From Actinomycetes bacterium (GTDB lineage: Bacteria > Actinomycetota > Acidimicrobiia > Acidimicrobiales > JAMCPL01), in assembly GCA_021846515.1 (NCBI GenBank), contig JAJZWU010000007.1, positions 23,088-87,087 on the forward strand: 64,000 bases of DNA, read 5' to 3'. Below, piece after piece: positions 18,893-28,827 of this stretch. The first letter of the stretch is position 1. Each line of letters begins with the position of its first letter. Below the pieces are notes generated by a model. The model was not told the origin of the DNA. It ran no database searches and saw nothing but the letters and a program-made list of their open reading frames with translations. The translations under genes and the position numbers were made by a program.

Positions 18893-19360
18893 ATGCCCCC
18901 TGGTCGCATAAAACTACTTGCTATGTACCTTGCTGTTCCCATAATAATGGCCGCATGCACACCAGCAACTATGAGTGGATCATTATCACACAGGATGGAA
19001 GCGTGGAATAGCGGATCACTCCTGGAGGAGACTGTTAGCACGCTGACCACCGACAATCAGCACATTCACACACTCCAAGAAGGTCATGACCCCGCAGCGG
19101 TAAAGACTGCATGCGAGGCCATGGGCGTTGATGCCAGGCGGGCAAACAGCTATCTGCCCACTCCGGACCAGCAGATTACAAATGTGCTCAACGCTGCTTA
19201 TACGGATGAATACACAGCATCTATAGAGTGCTACAAATATGCATCCCAACCGCCAACCAGCAAATTACTGACCAAATACAACCAGTTGGCTGCCCAAGCT
19301 GACAGTCAACTCACACAAGCTACTAAGCTGTATAACCAGATCATGCACGGCCACAATTAA
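18893..19360 (+). CDS. Putative lipoprotein of unknown function
   Basis: 155 residues with a short positively charged N-terminus, a hydrophobic stretch and a lipobox-like IIMAAC (Cys22), suggesting a lipid-anchored exported protein. The mature part is helical and polar (QQITNVLNAAY, YNQLAAQADSQLTQATKLYNQ) with two further cysteines. No family recognised. It is transcribed away from the TSUP gene and converges on menH, 22 bases between stops. Confidence 0.65.
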   Translation: MPPGRIKLLAMYLAVPIIMAACTPATMSGSLSHRMEAWNSGSLLEETVSTLTTDNQHIHTLQEGHDPAAVKTACEAMGVDARRANSYLPTPDQQITNVLNAAYTDEYTASIECYKYASQPPTSKLLTKYNQLAAQADSQLTQATKLYNQIMHGHN

Positions 19361-19382
19361 TTAAAGACCTAGCGGCAAATAT

Positions 19383-20312
19383 TTAATGCCCGAGCAGGTT
19401 GGCTATCAGCAATGATGCCAATTTGGGACGCTCCGCATAACAGGCATGTCCTGCCGACTGGACAAGTGATACCGTCGCATTTGCGCCGATCAACCGTGCC
19501 ATGCGTAACGCGTAATATGAATATCTCCCATCCAGCATTCCAGCGATGCAGTGAACGGGCATTGCCAGCTCATGCAACCTGCCCCAAAGAGAATCACATG
19601 CGCCCGCACCACACAACCGTAAACTAGAGGATAAACCGGCTGGAGTGTTTGTCATACGCTCCGCTATCATCCTGGACTGTGCTGGAAGTGTGGAAAAAAG
19701 AGGCTGTTCTGTCCATCTTTCCAAAAACGTAGCAAGATCGGGTCTTCCCTCCTCAAGCGATATGGCCAGCGCATCGTCTGAAGATTTTCGAGCAATCCTC
19801 GCATCTTCATCCTCTATGCCGGCACTTCCTGATACAAGAATCAGAGCTTCAATCAGCTCTGGGGAAGATAGTGCCAAATAAAGGCAGATGCGGGCACCCA
19901 TTGAATATCCTATATATACCCCACGGCCAAAGGTCTTACCAAGTGACCCAGCTGTCTCCCATGGCCCGGTTTGTACTGACGATGATAGACCATGGCCCGG
20001 CAGGTCTACACCATAGATAGAGGAGGACAGACGATGAAGTGCTAAGCGTGACGTGATGACAGCTTCGGACGACTCGAGTTCTGTCTTCAAGCCAACAGGA
20101 ACATATCCATAAGGATCATTATCCGATGGGAATACTTTGGAAATGGGCTCCAATGCAGAGTCCAGTTCCTCTGCAAAGGGGATCATGCACTTTGCATTTT
20201 GAGTGAATCCATGTACCAGGAGTATCTTCAATATGCTGACTACACTACCACTGGCTGATTTGGCAGAAAAATATTTACCTGTATGGTAATTTGCACCAGG
20301 GTTTCTTGGCAC
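19383..20312 (-). CDS. menH: 2-succinyl-6-hydroxy-2,4-cyclohexadiene-1-carboxylate synthase (MenH-like alpha/beta hydrolase)
   Basis: Alpha/beta-hydrolase fold: LLVHGF oxyanion region, VDLPGHGLSS, nucleophile elbow GYSMGARICL and a late GH (AGHACYAERP). GYSMGAR, LVSGSAGIEDEDARIARKSSDDALA and FLERWTEQPLF are characteristic of MenH, which eliminates pyruvate after the MenD step of menaquinone synthesis. Divergent from menD by 18 bases, supporting this role. The start is uncertain: GTG 20312 gives the full frame, TTG 20231 would start right before the conserved core. Confidence 0.82.
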   Translation of the reverse strand: MPRNPGANYHTGKYFSAKSASGSVVSILKILLVHGFTQNAKCMIPFAEELDSALEPISKVFPSDNDPYGYVPVGLKTELESSEAVITSRLALHRLSSSIYGVDLPGHGLSSSVQTGPWETAGSLGKTFGRGVYIGYSMGARICLYLALSSPELIEALILVSGSAGIEDEDARIARKSSDDALAISLEEGRPDLATFLERWTEQPLFSTLPAQSRMIAERMTNTPAGLSSSLRLCGAGACDSLWGRLHELAMPVHCIAGMLDGRYSYYALRMARLIGANATVSLVQSAGHACYAERPKLASLLIANLLGH

Positions 20313-20330
20313 TACACTTGGTTAATGATA

Positions 20331-22274
20331 ATGAGTAATGTTCCCAAGCCAGAGGATGTGCAGGCAACCTTTTGCCTGACATTGGTAGATGAGTGGGTGC
20401 GCGGGGGGATAGAGCACGCCGTAGTCTGCCCAGGATCCAGGTCGACTCCACTGGCATTGGCACTTGAAGCAAATCCGCGTGTCAATATCCATGTGCATCT
20501 CGATGAACGTTCCGCCGGATTTGTGGGATTGGGAATTGCCTTGGCCACAGGGATTCCTGCAATTATATGCGTGACCAGTGGAACTGCTGCAGCGGAGCTT
20601 CACCCAAGTGTGGTCGAGGCGCATCATCAGGGAGTGCCATTGATTGTATGTACTGCAGATAGGCCATCAGAGCTAAGAAGTGTCGGAGCACCTCAGACCG
20701 TCGATCAGAACATAATATATACCACTTCAGCCAGATACTACCTTGATATACCTCCAGCTGGGTGGGAGATGAGAGCCATGTGGAGATCATTGGCTGCAAG
20801 AGCGTATAGCGAGGCACTATACAGTCCTTATGGCCCAGGACCCGTCCATCTAAATTGCCAGTTTCGTGAACCCCTGGTTGGCCAATATCTGGACATGCCC
20901 GCCGGTAGACCTGACGGCAGGATGTGGCATTCTATTGTCAGTCGACGCATGGATGGTGGTAGTGTTGCCTTTGAACATGTAACAGGCACTGACACTACCG
21001 GTAGCTCAGATGTACTGACTGGCAATGCCGACGAGGGTCTATCCACCGAGCTTTTAATTCACAATATTGTCAGCAAGGCTAAAGGGATCATTGTGGTTGG
21101 GCAGTTGCCTCCAGATGTACTCGACGAGAGAATGTCTATTATTAAGTTGGCCAGAGCGCTTGGTTGGCCGTTGCTTGCCGATCCATTATCCATGTGTAGG
21201 ACTTCCGATCCTGAGGTAATTGCCGGAGCTGATGCTATATTGCAAGATGCTGATGTGCGTTCACGTCTACGTCCTGATGCAGTTATCAGATTCGGCAAAC
21301 CCTGGGCATCAAAGACTCTGAATAACTGGCTGGCTGAATTGGGTGATAGCGGCGTAGAGCAATTGCTGGTAGATCCCTACTGGCAATGGAGTGACCCGGG
21401 ACGGGTGTCGTCTTTCATCGCCGACCACAAACCAGTGTCGCTTCTCAGGGCAGTGGAAAATAACTCAGCCATTATCAGAGATAACCAAGATTGGCTGCAG
21501 CTTTGGCAAGTGGCCGATGCGGCCGTACAGGAGGGTATTGACAAGTGGTGTATGGATCATGATGAAATTACAGGTGTTGGATTGGCCAGGGAAGTATTTG
21601 CGCGCTGCGCCGGTAAGGCAACATTAGTAGTGTCTTCATCCATGCCCGTCCGCGACGCTGAGCGCTTCGCCCAAAAGCTTGAGAGTCCACCGAAGGTCTT
21701 CTCTAACCGAGGCGCCAACGGTATTGATGGTGTAGTTTCAACTGCCAGAGGAATTGCTGAATCCGGGAAGTGGCGCCAAACTGTTGTATGGGTAGGTGAT
21801 CTTGCCTTCTTCCACGACTTGACTGCTCTACTGCGTACTGCCGGCCAATCGACACCCGACAACCGGCTAACCGTGATCGTTATGGACAATGGTGGCGGAG
21901 GAATATTCTCGTTCCTATCCCAAGCTGAAAAACTGGATAGCCACACTATGGAGAGATTGTTTACGACAAAACAGGAACAGAACGTTGTAGAGATCGCAAA
22001 GAGTCTTGGCGCAAAGGTAGTTAGCGTAGATACCATGGAGGGAGTACGAGCGGCGCTTCGAGATCATGTAGTTGGCCTGGAGGCAGATGGCCCTCTCCCC
22101 CTGGAGGATTCCACTGCCAGTACACCGGTTAATATATCTAGCCACGATATAAGCTTGATAACGGTGATTCACGCAAATGCCCCCAGCGTACTGGAGTCGG
22201 CGCAGATCCAGCTTGAATTACAACGGCAAATCTCTGGACACTCGCTACAAGCTGTTATCGCCGAAAGTTCTTAG
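20331..22274 (+). CDS. menD: 2-succinyl-5-enolpyruvyl-6-hydroxy-3-cyclohexene-1-carboxylate synthase
   Basis: Thiamine-diphosphate enzyme joining isochorismate and 2-oxoglutarate, first committed step of the menaquinone pathway. Conserved features: VVCPGSRSTPLALAL (31-45), HLDERSAGFVGLG, CTADRPSELRSVGAPQTVDQ and the ThDP segment DNGGGGIFSFL (near 518). 647 residues is longer than usual (about 550-580), through loops near 205-240 and a polar stretch before the C-terminus. ATG 20331 is chosen; ATG 20325 is two codons upstream. Shares a very short divergent promoter region with menH. Confidence 0.95.
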   Translation: MSNVPKPEDVQATFCLTLVDEWVRGGIEHAVVCPGSRSTPLALALEANPRVNIHVHLDERSAGFVGLGIALATGIPAIICVTSGTAAAELHPSVVEAHHQGVPLIVCTADRPSELRSVGAPQTVDQNIIYTTSARYYLDIPPAGWEMRAMWRSLAARAYSEALYSPYGPGPVHLNCQFREPLVGQYLDMPAGRPDGRMWHSIVSRRMDGGSVAFEHVTGTDTTGSSDVLTGNADEGLSTELLIHNIVSKAKGIIVVGQLPPDVLDERMSIIKLARALGWPLLADPLSMCRTSDPEVIAGADAILQDADVRSRLRPDAVIRFGKPWASKTLNNWLAELGDSGVEQLLVDPYWQWSDPGRVSSFIADHKPVSLLRAVENNSAIIRDNQDWLQLWQVADAAVQEGIDKWCMDHDEITGVGLAREVFARCAGKATLVVSSSMPVRDAERFAQKLESPPKVFSNRGANGIDGVVSTARGIAESGKWRQTVVWVGDLAFFHDLTALLRTAGQSTPDNRLTVIVMDNGGGGIFSFLSQAEKLDSHTMERLFTTKQEQNVVEIAKSLGAKVVSVDTMEGVRAALRDHVVGLEADGPLPLEDSTASTPVNISSHDISLITVIHANAPSVLESAQIQLELQRQISGHSLQAVIAESS

Positions 22275-22329
22275 CTGCCTATTGTCCTAAAATATACAAG
22301 TTAATCAGTAAATACACAGATTACTGCTG

Positions 22330-22335
22330 TATAAT
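22330..22335 (+). promoter_or_regulatory. -10 box for the S53 peptidase gene
   Basis: Consensus TATAAT ends 8 bases before ATG 22344, placing the start site at or next to the initiator codon. No Shine-Dalgarno, so a leaderless mRNA is likely. Confidence 0.55.
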
Positions 22336-22343
22336 CTATTGCA

Positions 22344-25300
22344 ATGAAACACTCGATCGGCATGGCATCAGCTACGTTATGTGCATTATCACTTATTGCG
22401 GTCACATTTACGCCAAGCTCAGCTTACGCTTATACGCCATCTCCAATAAACCAACTAGTTCCTATTGGTAGTACTGTCCCGGTCCCTCACAATGCATTAT
22501 TCAAGGGATTGGTTCCATCAAATACCTCGTTACATATAGACATAGTGATGCATCCAAGAGATCCGAGCGCTCTTGCAAACTTTGTAAAAGAGGTCTCTAC
22601 TCCAGGATCACCAGAATATCGCCATTTTCTTGCCAAAGGACAGTTTGCTTCTGTCTTTGGGCCGACCAAGAGCCAGATTACCCAGGTACGAACAACTCTT
22701 TCATCAGAGGGGTTGACACTGGGTCCAACAAGTAGTAATGGACTTGTAATCCCACTAACCACAACAGCTAGAAAGCTGTCTGAGAGTCTCCATACAAAGC
22801 TTGCCTATTATCGCCTACGTTCTGGCAGGATAGCTATGGCCAATACAACTGCTCCAATGCTACCAGCATCCATCGCAACGACAGTCCAAAACATAGTAGG
22901 ACTGAACAACCTCTACCTGCCAAAACCGGCAGTAATGCTTGCACCCGGATCATCTGTCTCCACAGAAATAAATACCCACCCAACAGCTCTATCCAATCTG
23001 CACAAGCTCTTATCACACAAGCAATCTGAATCTCTATCTAATCCAGCCAATATTGCATCTACGCAATTGGCCACCGGAGACACCACGCCACACCAAGAAT
23101 CATCGCCACTGACATCTGCCCTACAGGCACCTGCACCACAGACATCCAGTCCACCATCACCTTGTACAAGTGCAACAAGCACCGCTACAGCCTATAGTGC
23201 ATATACCGCAAACCAGATTGCCTCTGCTTATGGCTTAACCAGCGCATACAACAAGGGTGATTTTGGAGCAGGTGAGACTATTGCCCTTTACGAACTTGCA
23301 CCATTTACCTCATCCGATATAAGCGCTTACCAGAGTTGCTACGGAACGAATGCCACTGTAACCACATTACAGGTAGATGGTGGGGCGCCATCTGGAACAG
23401 GTGGATCTATAGAAGACACACTAGATATAGAAGATTTAATCGGATTAGTTCCACAGGCCACCATAGATGTCTACGAAGCTCCACAGACAGGTTCAGGCCC
23501 CTTTGACGGCTATAACCAGATAGCTACCAATGACAGTGCCCAGGTGGTATCCACAAGCTGGGCATTATGTGAGCCACTGACTGGCAAATCATATGCACAA
23601 TCAGAAGAGACCATATTTGAGCAGATGGCGGCACAGGGACAGTCGGTACTTGCCGCATCCGGCGACACTGGATCGGCAGGATGCTACCCAAATGGTAGCT
23701 CACCTGGCTTTACAACTGTATCATGTGCATCGTCTTCTATATGTTGGGCAGGCGACGCAGGTGGGTACGCTAATGAGTGGACTGGCAGTTCGTGGGACTC
23801 ATCTTTACAGTCTATTCCCAATATGTCGACTAACGGAGTAGGATCCATATCATGTCCAGAAACCGCCTTCTGTATAGCAACAGGTTACTATGGAAGCCAC
23901 TATTCGACCTGGACTCCGAGTGGAGGGTGGACAAGTCCCACCTCCACTACCCCCCTGTCGGGTAATTACGATTCTGTCATGGCATGTGCCTCGTCGTCTA
24001 TGTGCTGGCTGGTAGATACCAATGGGAACGGGACTGAATGGACCGGCAGCTCATGGTCGGCAAAGACGACAATAGACAGTTCGATAGGATCTGCTACTGT
24101 CAGCGCTACCGCAGTGATACCAAGTATATTCTGCCCTTCTGCAAGCCTATGTCTGGTTACATATGGCGTGCTTACATCCAATAGTACCTATCAAAATACA
24201 AGCGTCTACTGGAATGGCTCAACTTGGACATCTCCTGTAACCCTCAGCGATACGACTGGAGCTGTGACATCCCTGTCATGTGCGCCTGGAACATCTGGTC
24301 CATGTTGGGCAGTGGACTCTGCGGGTAATGGAATTAAATGGGCATCCTCCAGTTGGGCAACTTCCACTACTGCGGTAGATCCTGGAGAAGACCTGTCTGC
24401 AATATCGTGTGCGTCTTCCAGCTCATGTTTTGTCCTTGCTGGAAACAACAACCTCCATGCAATCGAGTGGAACGGATCATCGTGGCAATCCCCCACATCT
24501 ACAGGAGCAGGGTTAGAGGGAGGGAGCATTTTCCCTACAGGCCTATCCTGCCCCACATCTAGTTTCTGCATGGGAGTGACCAGTGGCGGTAGCGCCATTG
24601 AATGGGATGGCACCTGGGGTAATTATCAGCAAGTAGATGGCATAAGCTCCCTATCTGTCAATGACCCGGCAAGTGATCCCTATGTTACAGGAGTAGGTGG
24701 CACCGACATGACATCTCCTACCACACCTCCAACAGAGACGGTATGGAACGAAAAAATGGCATCAGAAGGAGGGGGAGGGGGGGGTATATCTACCTTCTGG
24801 CAGATGCCCTCATGGCAACAGAATAACAGCTTACCTGGAGTTATAAACTCATACTCTACCGCTACGCTCTGCAGCGCACAGTCTGGCAGCTATTGCAGAG
24901 AGGTGCCGGACGTATCTGGATCAGCTGACCCGATGCATGGTTATGTAATCTACTACAAGGGCAACTGGACGGCAGAGGGAGGCACCAGCGCCGCTACTCC
25001 AACATGGGCGTCACTTGTAACGCTGACCGATGAAGAATACGGCTCGGTTGATAATTCCTCAGGAAAAGTGACTGGAGGATTGGGATTTTTGAACCCTGCT
25101 CTTTATTCCATAGATGCAAGCACACCCTCAGCATTTAACAACATTACTACCGGCAACAACAATGATTACACGGGAACCAACAAAGGCGACTACCCTGTCG
25201 CCACATCCAGCCAGCGATACTCAATGGCGGCTGGTCTCGGATCGCCCAATGGATCGGTATTGATCGGCGCTATCGTAAGCTACATGTCGATCACGCCTAC

Positions 25301-26798
25301 TCCTTCTGTAACTGGGGTGAGTCCAACCAGTGGTTTCACATCTGGTGGCACAACTGTGACAATTACCGGTACAAACTTCACTTCCTCTGCGACAGTGAAG
25401 TTCGGCACTGTTACGGCAACTGCTGTAACAGTAAGCTCCGCTACGTCTATTACCGCAACCTCTCCTGCAGAGTCTGCAGGTACTGTCAATGTAACTGTCA
25501 CTACTTCAGGTGGAACTAGCGCCATAAGCTCAGCTGATCAGTTCACCTATATAGCTGGATATACATATACACCGGTAACGCCATTTCGGATATGCGACAC
25601 AAGGCCAAACAACCCCTCCAACCTCTCTGGAACGGCACTTAGCCAATGCGAAGGAAAGACCCTTAATGCCAATACGTCTATTACAATCCAGGTGTCGGGA
25701 CTCGGATCTGTACCTATAAGTGCAACAGGTGCAGTATTGAACATAACGGCCATCATGCCCACACAGCCCACCTACCTTACTGTCTATCCCTCCAGCGATA
25801 CCACAAGGCCAACCGCATCCAGTCTTAATGCAAATACCGATACTACAGTTGCCAACCTGGTAGAGGTTTCACTTCCAACAAACGGAAAGATCACCATATA
25901 CAACTTCACCGGACAGCTAAATGTTGCTGTAGACGTAGAAGGATACACAACCACAACAACCGGAGCCAGCCTCTACCAGCCACTTACAAACCCACAACGC
26001 CTTGTAGATACCAGGTGCTCTGAGGCATCGTTCAAAGCGGCAAACTCCACCTATTGCAGTACAATTCCATCCAGTAACTCATCTTTGACTGCCCTTGCAC
26101 CAGGTGATACAGAAAATATCCAGATATCAGGACTTGGGGGACTACCGTCAAATGGCATAACGGCGGTGGTTCTAAATGTTACCTCCACAGGCACAGAAAA
26201 AGGTGGCTATTTCACCCTGTATCCCGCTGGATCACAAAGACCAACCGCATCAAACTTGAACTGGGTGTCAGGAAAGGCGGTGGCAAATAGAGTAATAGTG
26301 CCGGTAGCAAACGGTAAGGTATCTCTCTATTCGTCTACCTATGCACAGGCAATAGTGGATGTATCTGGATACTTCTCGGATGCGACTACAGGTAACTATC
26401 TTATCCCCATATCACCAACAAGGATATGTGATACCAGACCAGGTAATCCCTCCGGGCTTACAGGTATAGATGCCCAGTGTAACGGAGACACTCTAAATCC
26501 CCTATCCAAGCTGGAGGTGAAGGTGGAAGGTGCTGGGGGACTACCATCTTCTGGCATAACGGCAGTCATAATAAACCTCACCGCAGCAGGAGCAAGCACA
26601 AGCGGCTACCTATCTGTAAATCCCGCCTCTATTCCACCTACCACCTCTGATCTTAACTGGACAGGAAAAGAGGATATAGCAGTTCCAAACCTGGTCGTAG
26701 CGACACTAAACTCAAGTGGGTATATCACCATCTACAATGGCTCTGGTATATCTACGGTAAATGTAATAGTGGACGTAACCGGGTACATGACCGAATAA
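22344..26798 (+). CDS. Giant secreted S53 (sedolisin/kumamolisin) peptidase with an inserted repeat propeller and C-terminal repeats
   Basis: 1484 residues, exported through an N-terminal signal peptide (cleavage about 30). A pro-kumamolisin activation domain spans about 40-200. Catalytic residues of the family are present: Glu357 and Asp361 (EDTLD), the oxyanion Asp441 (SGDTG) and Ser882 (GGTSAATP). Between Asp441 and the conserved VNDPASDPYVTGVGGT strand (about 770-787) are roughly 310 extra residues with seven repeats of the form CxSxxxC...G...W.GSSW (starting near 460, 503, 548, 597, 646, 689 and 735). After the protease come an IPT/TIG domain (about 985-1070) and three repeats of about 130 residues, the first and third with ICDTRPxNPS. 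A G8 tract (24777-24784) encodes the glycine-rich substrate loop. S53 enzymes act at acid pH. Confidence 0.92.
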   Translation: MKHSIGMASATLCALSLIAVTFTPSSAYAYTPSPINQLVPIGSTVPVPHNALFKGLVPSNTSLHIDIVMHPRDPSALANFVKEVSTPGSPEYRHFLAKGQFASVFGPTKSQITQVRTTLSSEGLTLGPTSSNGLVIPLTTTARKLSESLHTKLAYYRLRSGRIAMANTTAPMLPASIATTVQNIVGLNNLYLPKPAVMLAPGSSVSTEINTHPTALSNLHKLLSHKQSESLSNPANIASTQLATGDTTPHQESSPLTSALQAPAPQTSSPPSPCTSATSTATAYSAYTANQIASAYGLTSAYNKGDFGAGETIALYELAPFTSSDISAYQSCYGTNATVTTLQVDGGAPSGTGGSIEDTLDIEDLIGLVPQATIDVYEAPQTGSGPFDGYNQIATNDSAQVVSTSWALCEPLTGKSYAQSEETIFEQMAAQGQSVLAASGDTGSAGCYPNGSSPGFTTVSCASSSICWAGDAGGYANEWTGSSWDSSLQSIPNMSTNGVGSISCPETAFCIATGYYGSHYSTWTPSGGWTSPTSTTPLSGNYDSVMACASSSMCWLVDTNGNGTEWTGSSWSAKTTIDSSIGSATVSATAVIPSIFCPSASLCLVTYGVLTSNSTYQNTSVYWNGSTWTSPVTLSDTTGAVTSLSCAPGTSGPCWAVDSAGNGIKWASSSWATSTTAVDPGEDLSAISCASSSSCFVLAGNNNLHAIEWNGSSWQSPTSTGAGLEGGSIFPTGLSCPTSSFCMGVTSGGSAIEWDGTWGNYQQVDGISSLSVNDPASDPYVTGVGGTDMTSPTTPPTETVWNEKMASEGGGGGGISTFWQMPSWQQNNSLPGVINSYSTATLCSAQSGSYCREVPDVSGSADPMHGYVIYYKGNWTAEGGTSAATPTWASLVTLTDEEYGSVDNSSGKVTGGLGFLNPALYSIDASTPSAFNNITTGNNNDYTGTNKGDYPVATSSQRYSMAAGLGSPNGSVLIGAIVSYMSITPTPSVTGVSPTSGFTSGGTTVTITGTNFTSSATVKFGTVTATAVTVSSATSITATSPAESAGTVNVTVTTSGGTSAISSADQFTYIAGYTYTPVTPFRICDTRPNNPSNLSGTALSQCEGKTLNANTSITIQVSGLGSVPISATGAVLNITAIMPTQPTYLTVYPSSDTTRPTASSLNANTDTTVANLVEVSLPTNGKITIYNFTGQLNVAVDVEGYTTTTTGASLYQPLTNPQRLVDTRCSEASFKAANSTYCSTIPSSNSSLTALAPGDTENIQISGLGGLPSNGITAVVLNVTSTGTEKGGYFTLYPAGSQRPTASNLNWVSGKAVANRVIVPVANGKVSLYSSTYAQAIVDVSGYFSDATTGNYLIPISPTRICDTRPGNPSGLTGIDAQCNGDTLNPLSKLEVKVEGAGGLPSSGITAVIINLTAAGASTSGYLSVNPASIPPTTSDLNWTGKEDIAVPNLVVATLNSSGYITIYNGSGISTVNVIVDVTGYMTE

Positions 26799-26812
26799 CT
26801 ACACAGTCATAC

Positions 26813-27721
26813 TCAAATCAGCAATCCGGCTACAAGAAGCAGCCCTGCGAGCATCTCCAAAAATGCGGTAGAGCCAAGTAGCGCCAAAAGGTCACGACCG
26901 GTCAACCGAGAAAGGGCAAGTGGTACACTACGTTTAGTCACCGCAAAAGCAACCAGTGCCAACAGCACCCAAGGACGATACACGCTTATAAGAACAATAC
27001 CTATCGCGGCACATAAAAGCACTCCCACGTACATCATACCTGCCCTACTTCTTCCCAAGCGGACGGCAAGAGTCAATTTATTCTCCCTCCTGTCGCCCTC
27101 TATGTCCCTTAAATTATTTGCCTGTAAAATAGCCACTGCCAACATTCCCACGGGTATTGAAGCCAGTAGCCCCTCTATCCAGTAAAGATGACCATCACCC
27201 ACTACATAAGCACTCCCTACCGTAGCAACTACGCCAAAGAAGATAAATACAAACAGCTCTCCAAATCCAAGACTGGCGTATGGTTTTGGCCCACTCGAAT
27301 ATCCTATCGCGGCGATGCCGGCAAGTGCCCCCACAATCAATATCCACCACTGATCGATCATTGCCGCCAATAAAAGGCCACAGATACCGGCTACAGTCAT
27401 CGAAACCAACGCTGCAAATGCAACCTGTTTGGGAGGAACAGATCCAGAAGCGGTCAGCCGCGAGGGGCCTGTCCTCTCTCTATCCCTACCCGCCACCCCG
27501 TCAGAATAATCGTTTGCATAGTTCACACCTATCTGCAATGAGACAGAAACCAACAGAGCTAGAAACGCTCTTATCCACTGATCAGCACTCAGGCCATGAG
27601 CGAAGCCAACGGCACCGGAATGCCTACTTGCTACCAGAGCTACGCCTACTGCAACAGGTACTGCTGCAGCAACAAGAGTACGCGGCCTGGCTCCGGCAAC
27701 CCACAGCTTAAAATAACTCAT
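26813..27721 (-). CDS. menA: 1,4-dihydroxy-2-naphthoate polyprenyltransferase
   Basis: Integral-membrane UbiA-family prenyltransferase adding the isoprenoid tail to DHNA, giving demethylmenaquinone. The prenyl-diphosphate metal motif NDYSDGVAGRDRE (70-82) and the second acidic loop DIEGDRRENKLTLAVRLG are visible among about eight hydrophobic helices. Length 302 is standard. It lies 21 bases downstream of menB on the same strand, likely one transcript, and converges on the S53 gene. Confidence 0.94.
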   Translation of the reverse strand: MSYFKLWVAGARPRTLVAAAVPVAVGVALVASRHSGAVGFAHGLSADQWIRAFLALLVSVSLQIGVNYANDYSDGVAGRDRERTGPSRLTASGSVPPKQVAFAALVSMTVAGICGLLLAAMIDQWWILIVGALAGIAAIGYSSGPKPYASLGFGELFVFIFFGVVATVGSAYVVGDGHLYWIEGLLASIPVGMLAVAILQANNLRDIEGDRRENKLTLAVRLGRSRAGMMYVGVLLCAAIGIVLISVYRPWVLLALVAFAVTKRSVPLALSRLTGRDLLALLGSTAFLEMLAGLLLVAGLLI

Positions 27722-27742
27722 CCGACCTGCCTAATTTTACAA

Positions 27743-28636
27743 TCATGGCCTGCGAGGAAACTTGGCAAAATCAGGTTTACGCTTTGCACGATATGCGTCC
27801 CTGCCCTCCTGCCCTTCTTCGGTCATGTAAAACAACATAGTGGCATCACCTGCCAATTGCTGTATACCCGCAAGGCCATCATCTGCCGCATTGAATCCGC
27901 CTTTCAGCATTCGTAGAGCTATTGGTGACAGCTGAAGGATGCGCCTGCACCATGCAACAGTCTCGGTCTCCAACGATGCAAGCGGAACCACAGCATTGAC
28001 AAGTCCCCACTCAAGTGCCTGCTCGGCATCGTACTGTCTACAGAGAAACCATATCTCCTTTGCTCTCTTAAGTCCTATAGTTCTGGCAAGCAATCCAGCT
28101 CCGTAACCACCATCAAAGCTCCCTACCACAGGACCAGTCTGTCCAAAACGGGCATTATCGGCGGCAATAGTTAGATCACATACAAGGTGAAGGACATGCC
28201 CACCACCTATAGCATATCCAGCTACCATGGCTATCACGGGCTTGGGGGTTCTTCTTATCTGTATCTGCAGATCAAGTACATTCAATCTTCCTATGTGCCT
28301 TCCTCCCAACTCATCGTCACCTATGTAACCATCATCTCCCCTAATGCGCTGATCGCCGCCGGAGCAAAATGCCCTATCTCCCTGCCCGGTAAGGACGATG
28401 ACACCGACCTCCGGATCATCCCTTGCCATATTCATTGCCTCGGTTAGCTCAAACAACGTCTGTGGCCGAAAGGCGTTATGTACCTCCGGACGGCAGATGG
28501 TCAGCTTGGCAATTCCATCTGCAGTTTCGTAGGTAATATCATGCCAGTTGCCTGCAGGCTTCCAATCCGGTGGAGGCAACAGCCTGAGTTCTTCAAGTGG
28601 ATCAGTTCTTCTGGATGGTTGTTCTATTGGCATCAT
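27743..28636 (-). CDS. menB: 1,4-dihydroxy-2-naphthoyl-CoA synthase
   Basis: Crotonase-fold enzyme cyclising O-succinylbenzoyl-CoA. It has FCSGGDQ (90-96), [20 protein letters not shown] and the MenB-specific [12 protein letters not shown]. Tandem ATG codons at 28636 and 28633; a TAGAAT box at 28640-28645 (minus strand) is 6 bases before the second, so Met2 may be the real, leaderless start. Upstream DNA is a tandem duplication (28637-28671 and 28701-28731). Divergent from menE and followed by menA. Confidence 0.95.
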   Translation of the reverse strand: MMPIEQPSRRTDPLEELRLLPPPDWKPAGNWHDITYETADGIAKLTICRPEVHNAFRPQTLFELTEAMNMARDDPEVGVIVLTGQGDRAFCSGGDQRIRGDDGYIGDDELGGRHIGRLNVLDLQIQIRRTPKPVIAMVAGYAIGGGHVLHLVCDLTIAADNARFGQTGPVVGSFDGGYGAGLLARTIGLKRAKEIWFLCRQYDAEQALEWGLVNAVVPLASLETETVAWCRRILQLSPIALRMLKGGFNAADDGLAGIQQLAGDATMLFYMTEEGQEGRDAYRAKRKPDFAKFPRRP

Positions 28637-28671
28637 TACATTCTATGCTATCAGCCGACCCACTTGGCCAA
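28637..28671. repeat. Imperfect tandem repeat upstream of menB, copy A
   Basis: Begins TACATTCTATGCTATCAGCC and ends TTGGCCAA. Copy B at 28701-28731 begins TACATCTTATGCTACCAGCC and also ends GGCCAA, with a 4-base shortening in the middle. The copies are 64 bases apart. Copy A contains the putative menB -10 region, so this is probably an old promoter duplication. Confidence 0.7.
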
Positions 28672-28700
28672 TGGCAGCATCCATTAGGCTATCCCGCAAG

Positions 28701-28731
28701 TACATCTTATGCTACCAGCCTGCCTGGCCAA
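28701..28731. repeat. Imperfect tandem repeat upstream of menB, copy B
   Basis: Partner of the copy at 28637-28671. In the minus-strand orientation it ends in TAGCATAAGATGTA where copy A has TAGCATAGAATGTA, so it carries a second -10-like hexamer (TAAGAT), which could be a second menB promoter. Confidence 0.65.
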
Positions 28732-28813
28732 TTGCTGTCTCAAACTAACGATTACCCCGAAACTGCAACCATGAACTCACAGCATCAATGATGGCGTAGG
28801 CCGGCAATAGCGG

Positions 28814-28819
28814 TACTAT
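28814..28819 (+). promoter_or_regulatory. -10 box for menE
   Basis: TACTAT ends 8 bases before ATG 28828; no Shine-Dalgarno. Same spacing as other leaderless-looking genes in the window. Confidence 0.4.
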
Positions 28820-28827
28820 CTAATAGT

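Noticed and set aside
24206..24613. Minus-strand open frame inside the S53 gene
   Set aside because: It is a shadow of the repeat region, without any motif or promoter.
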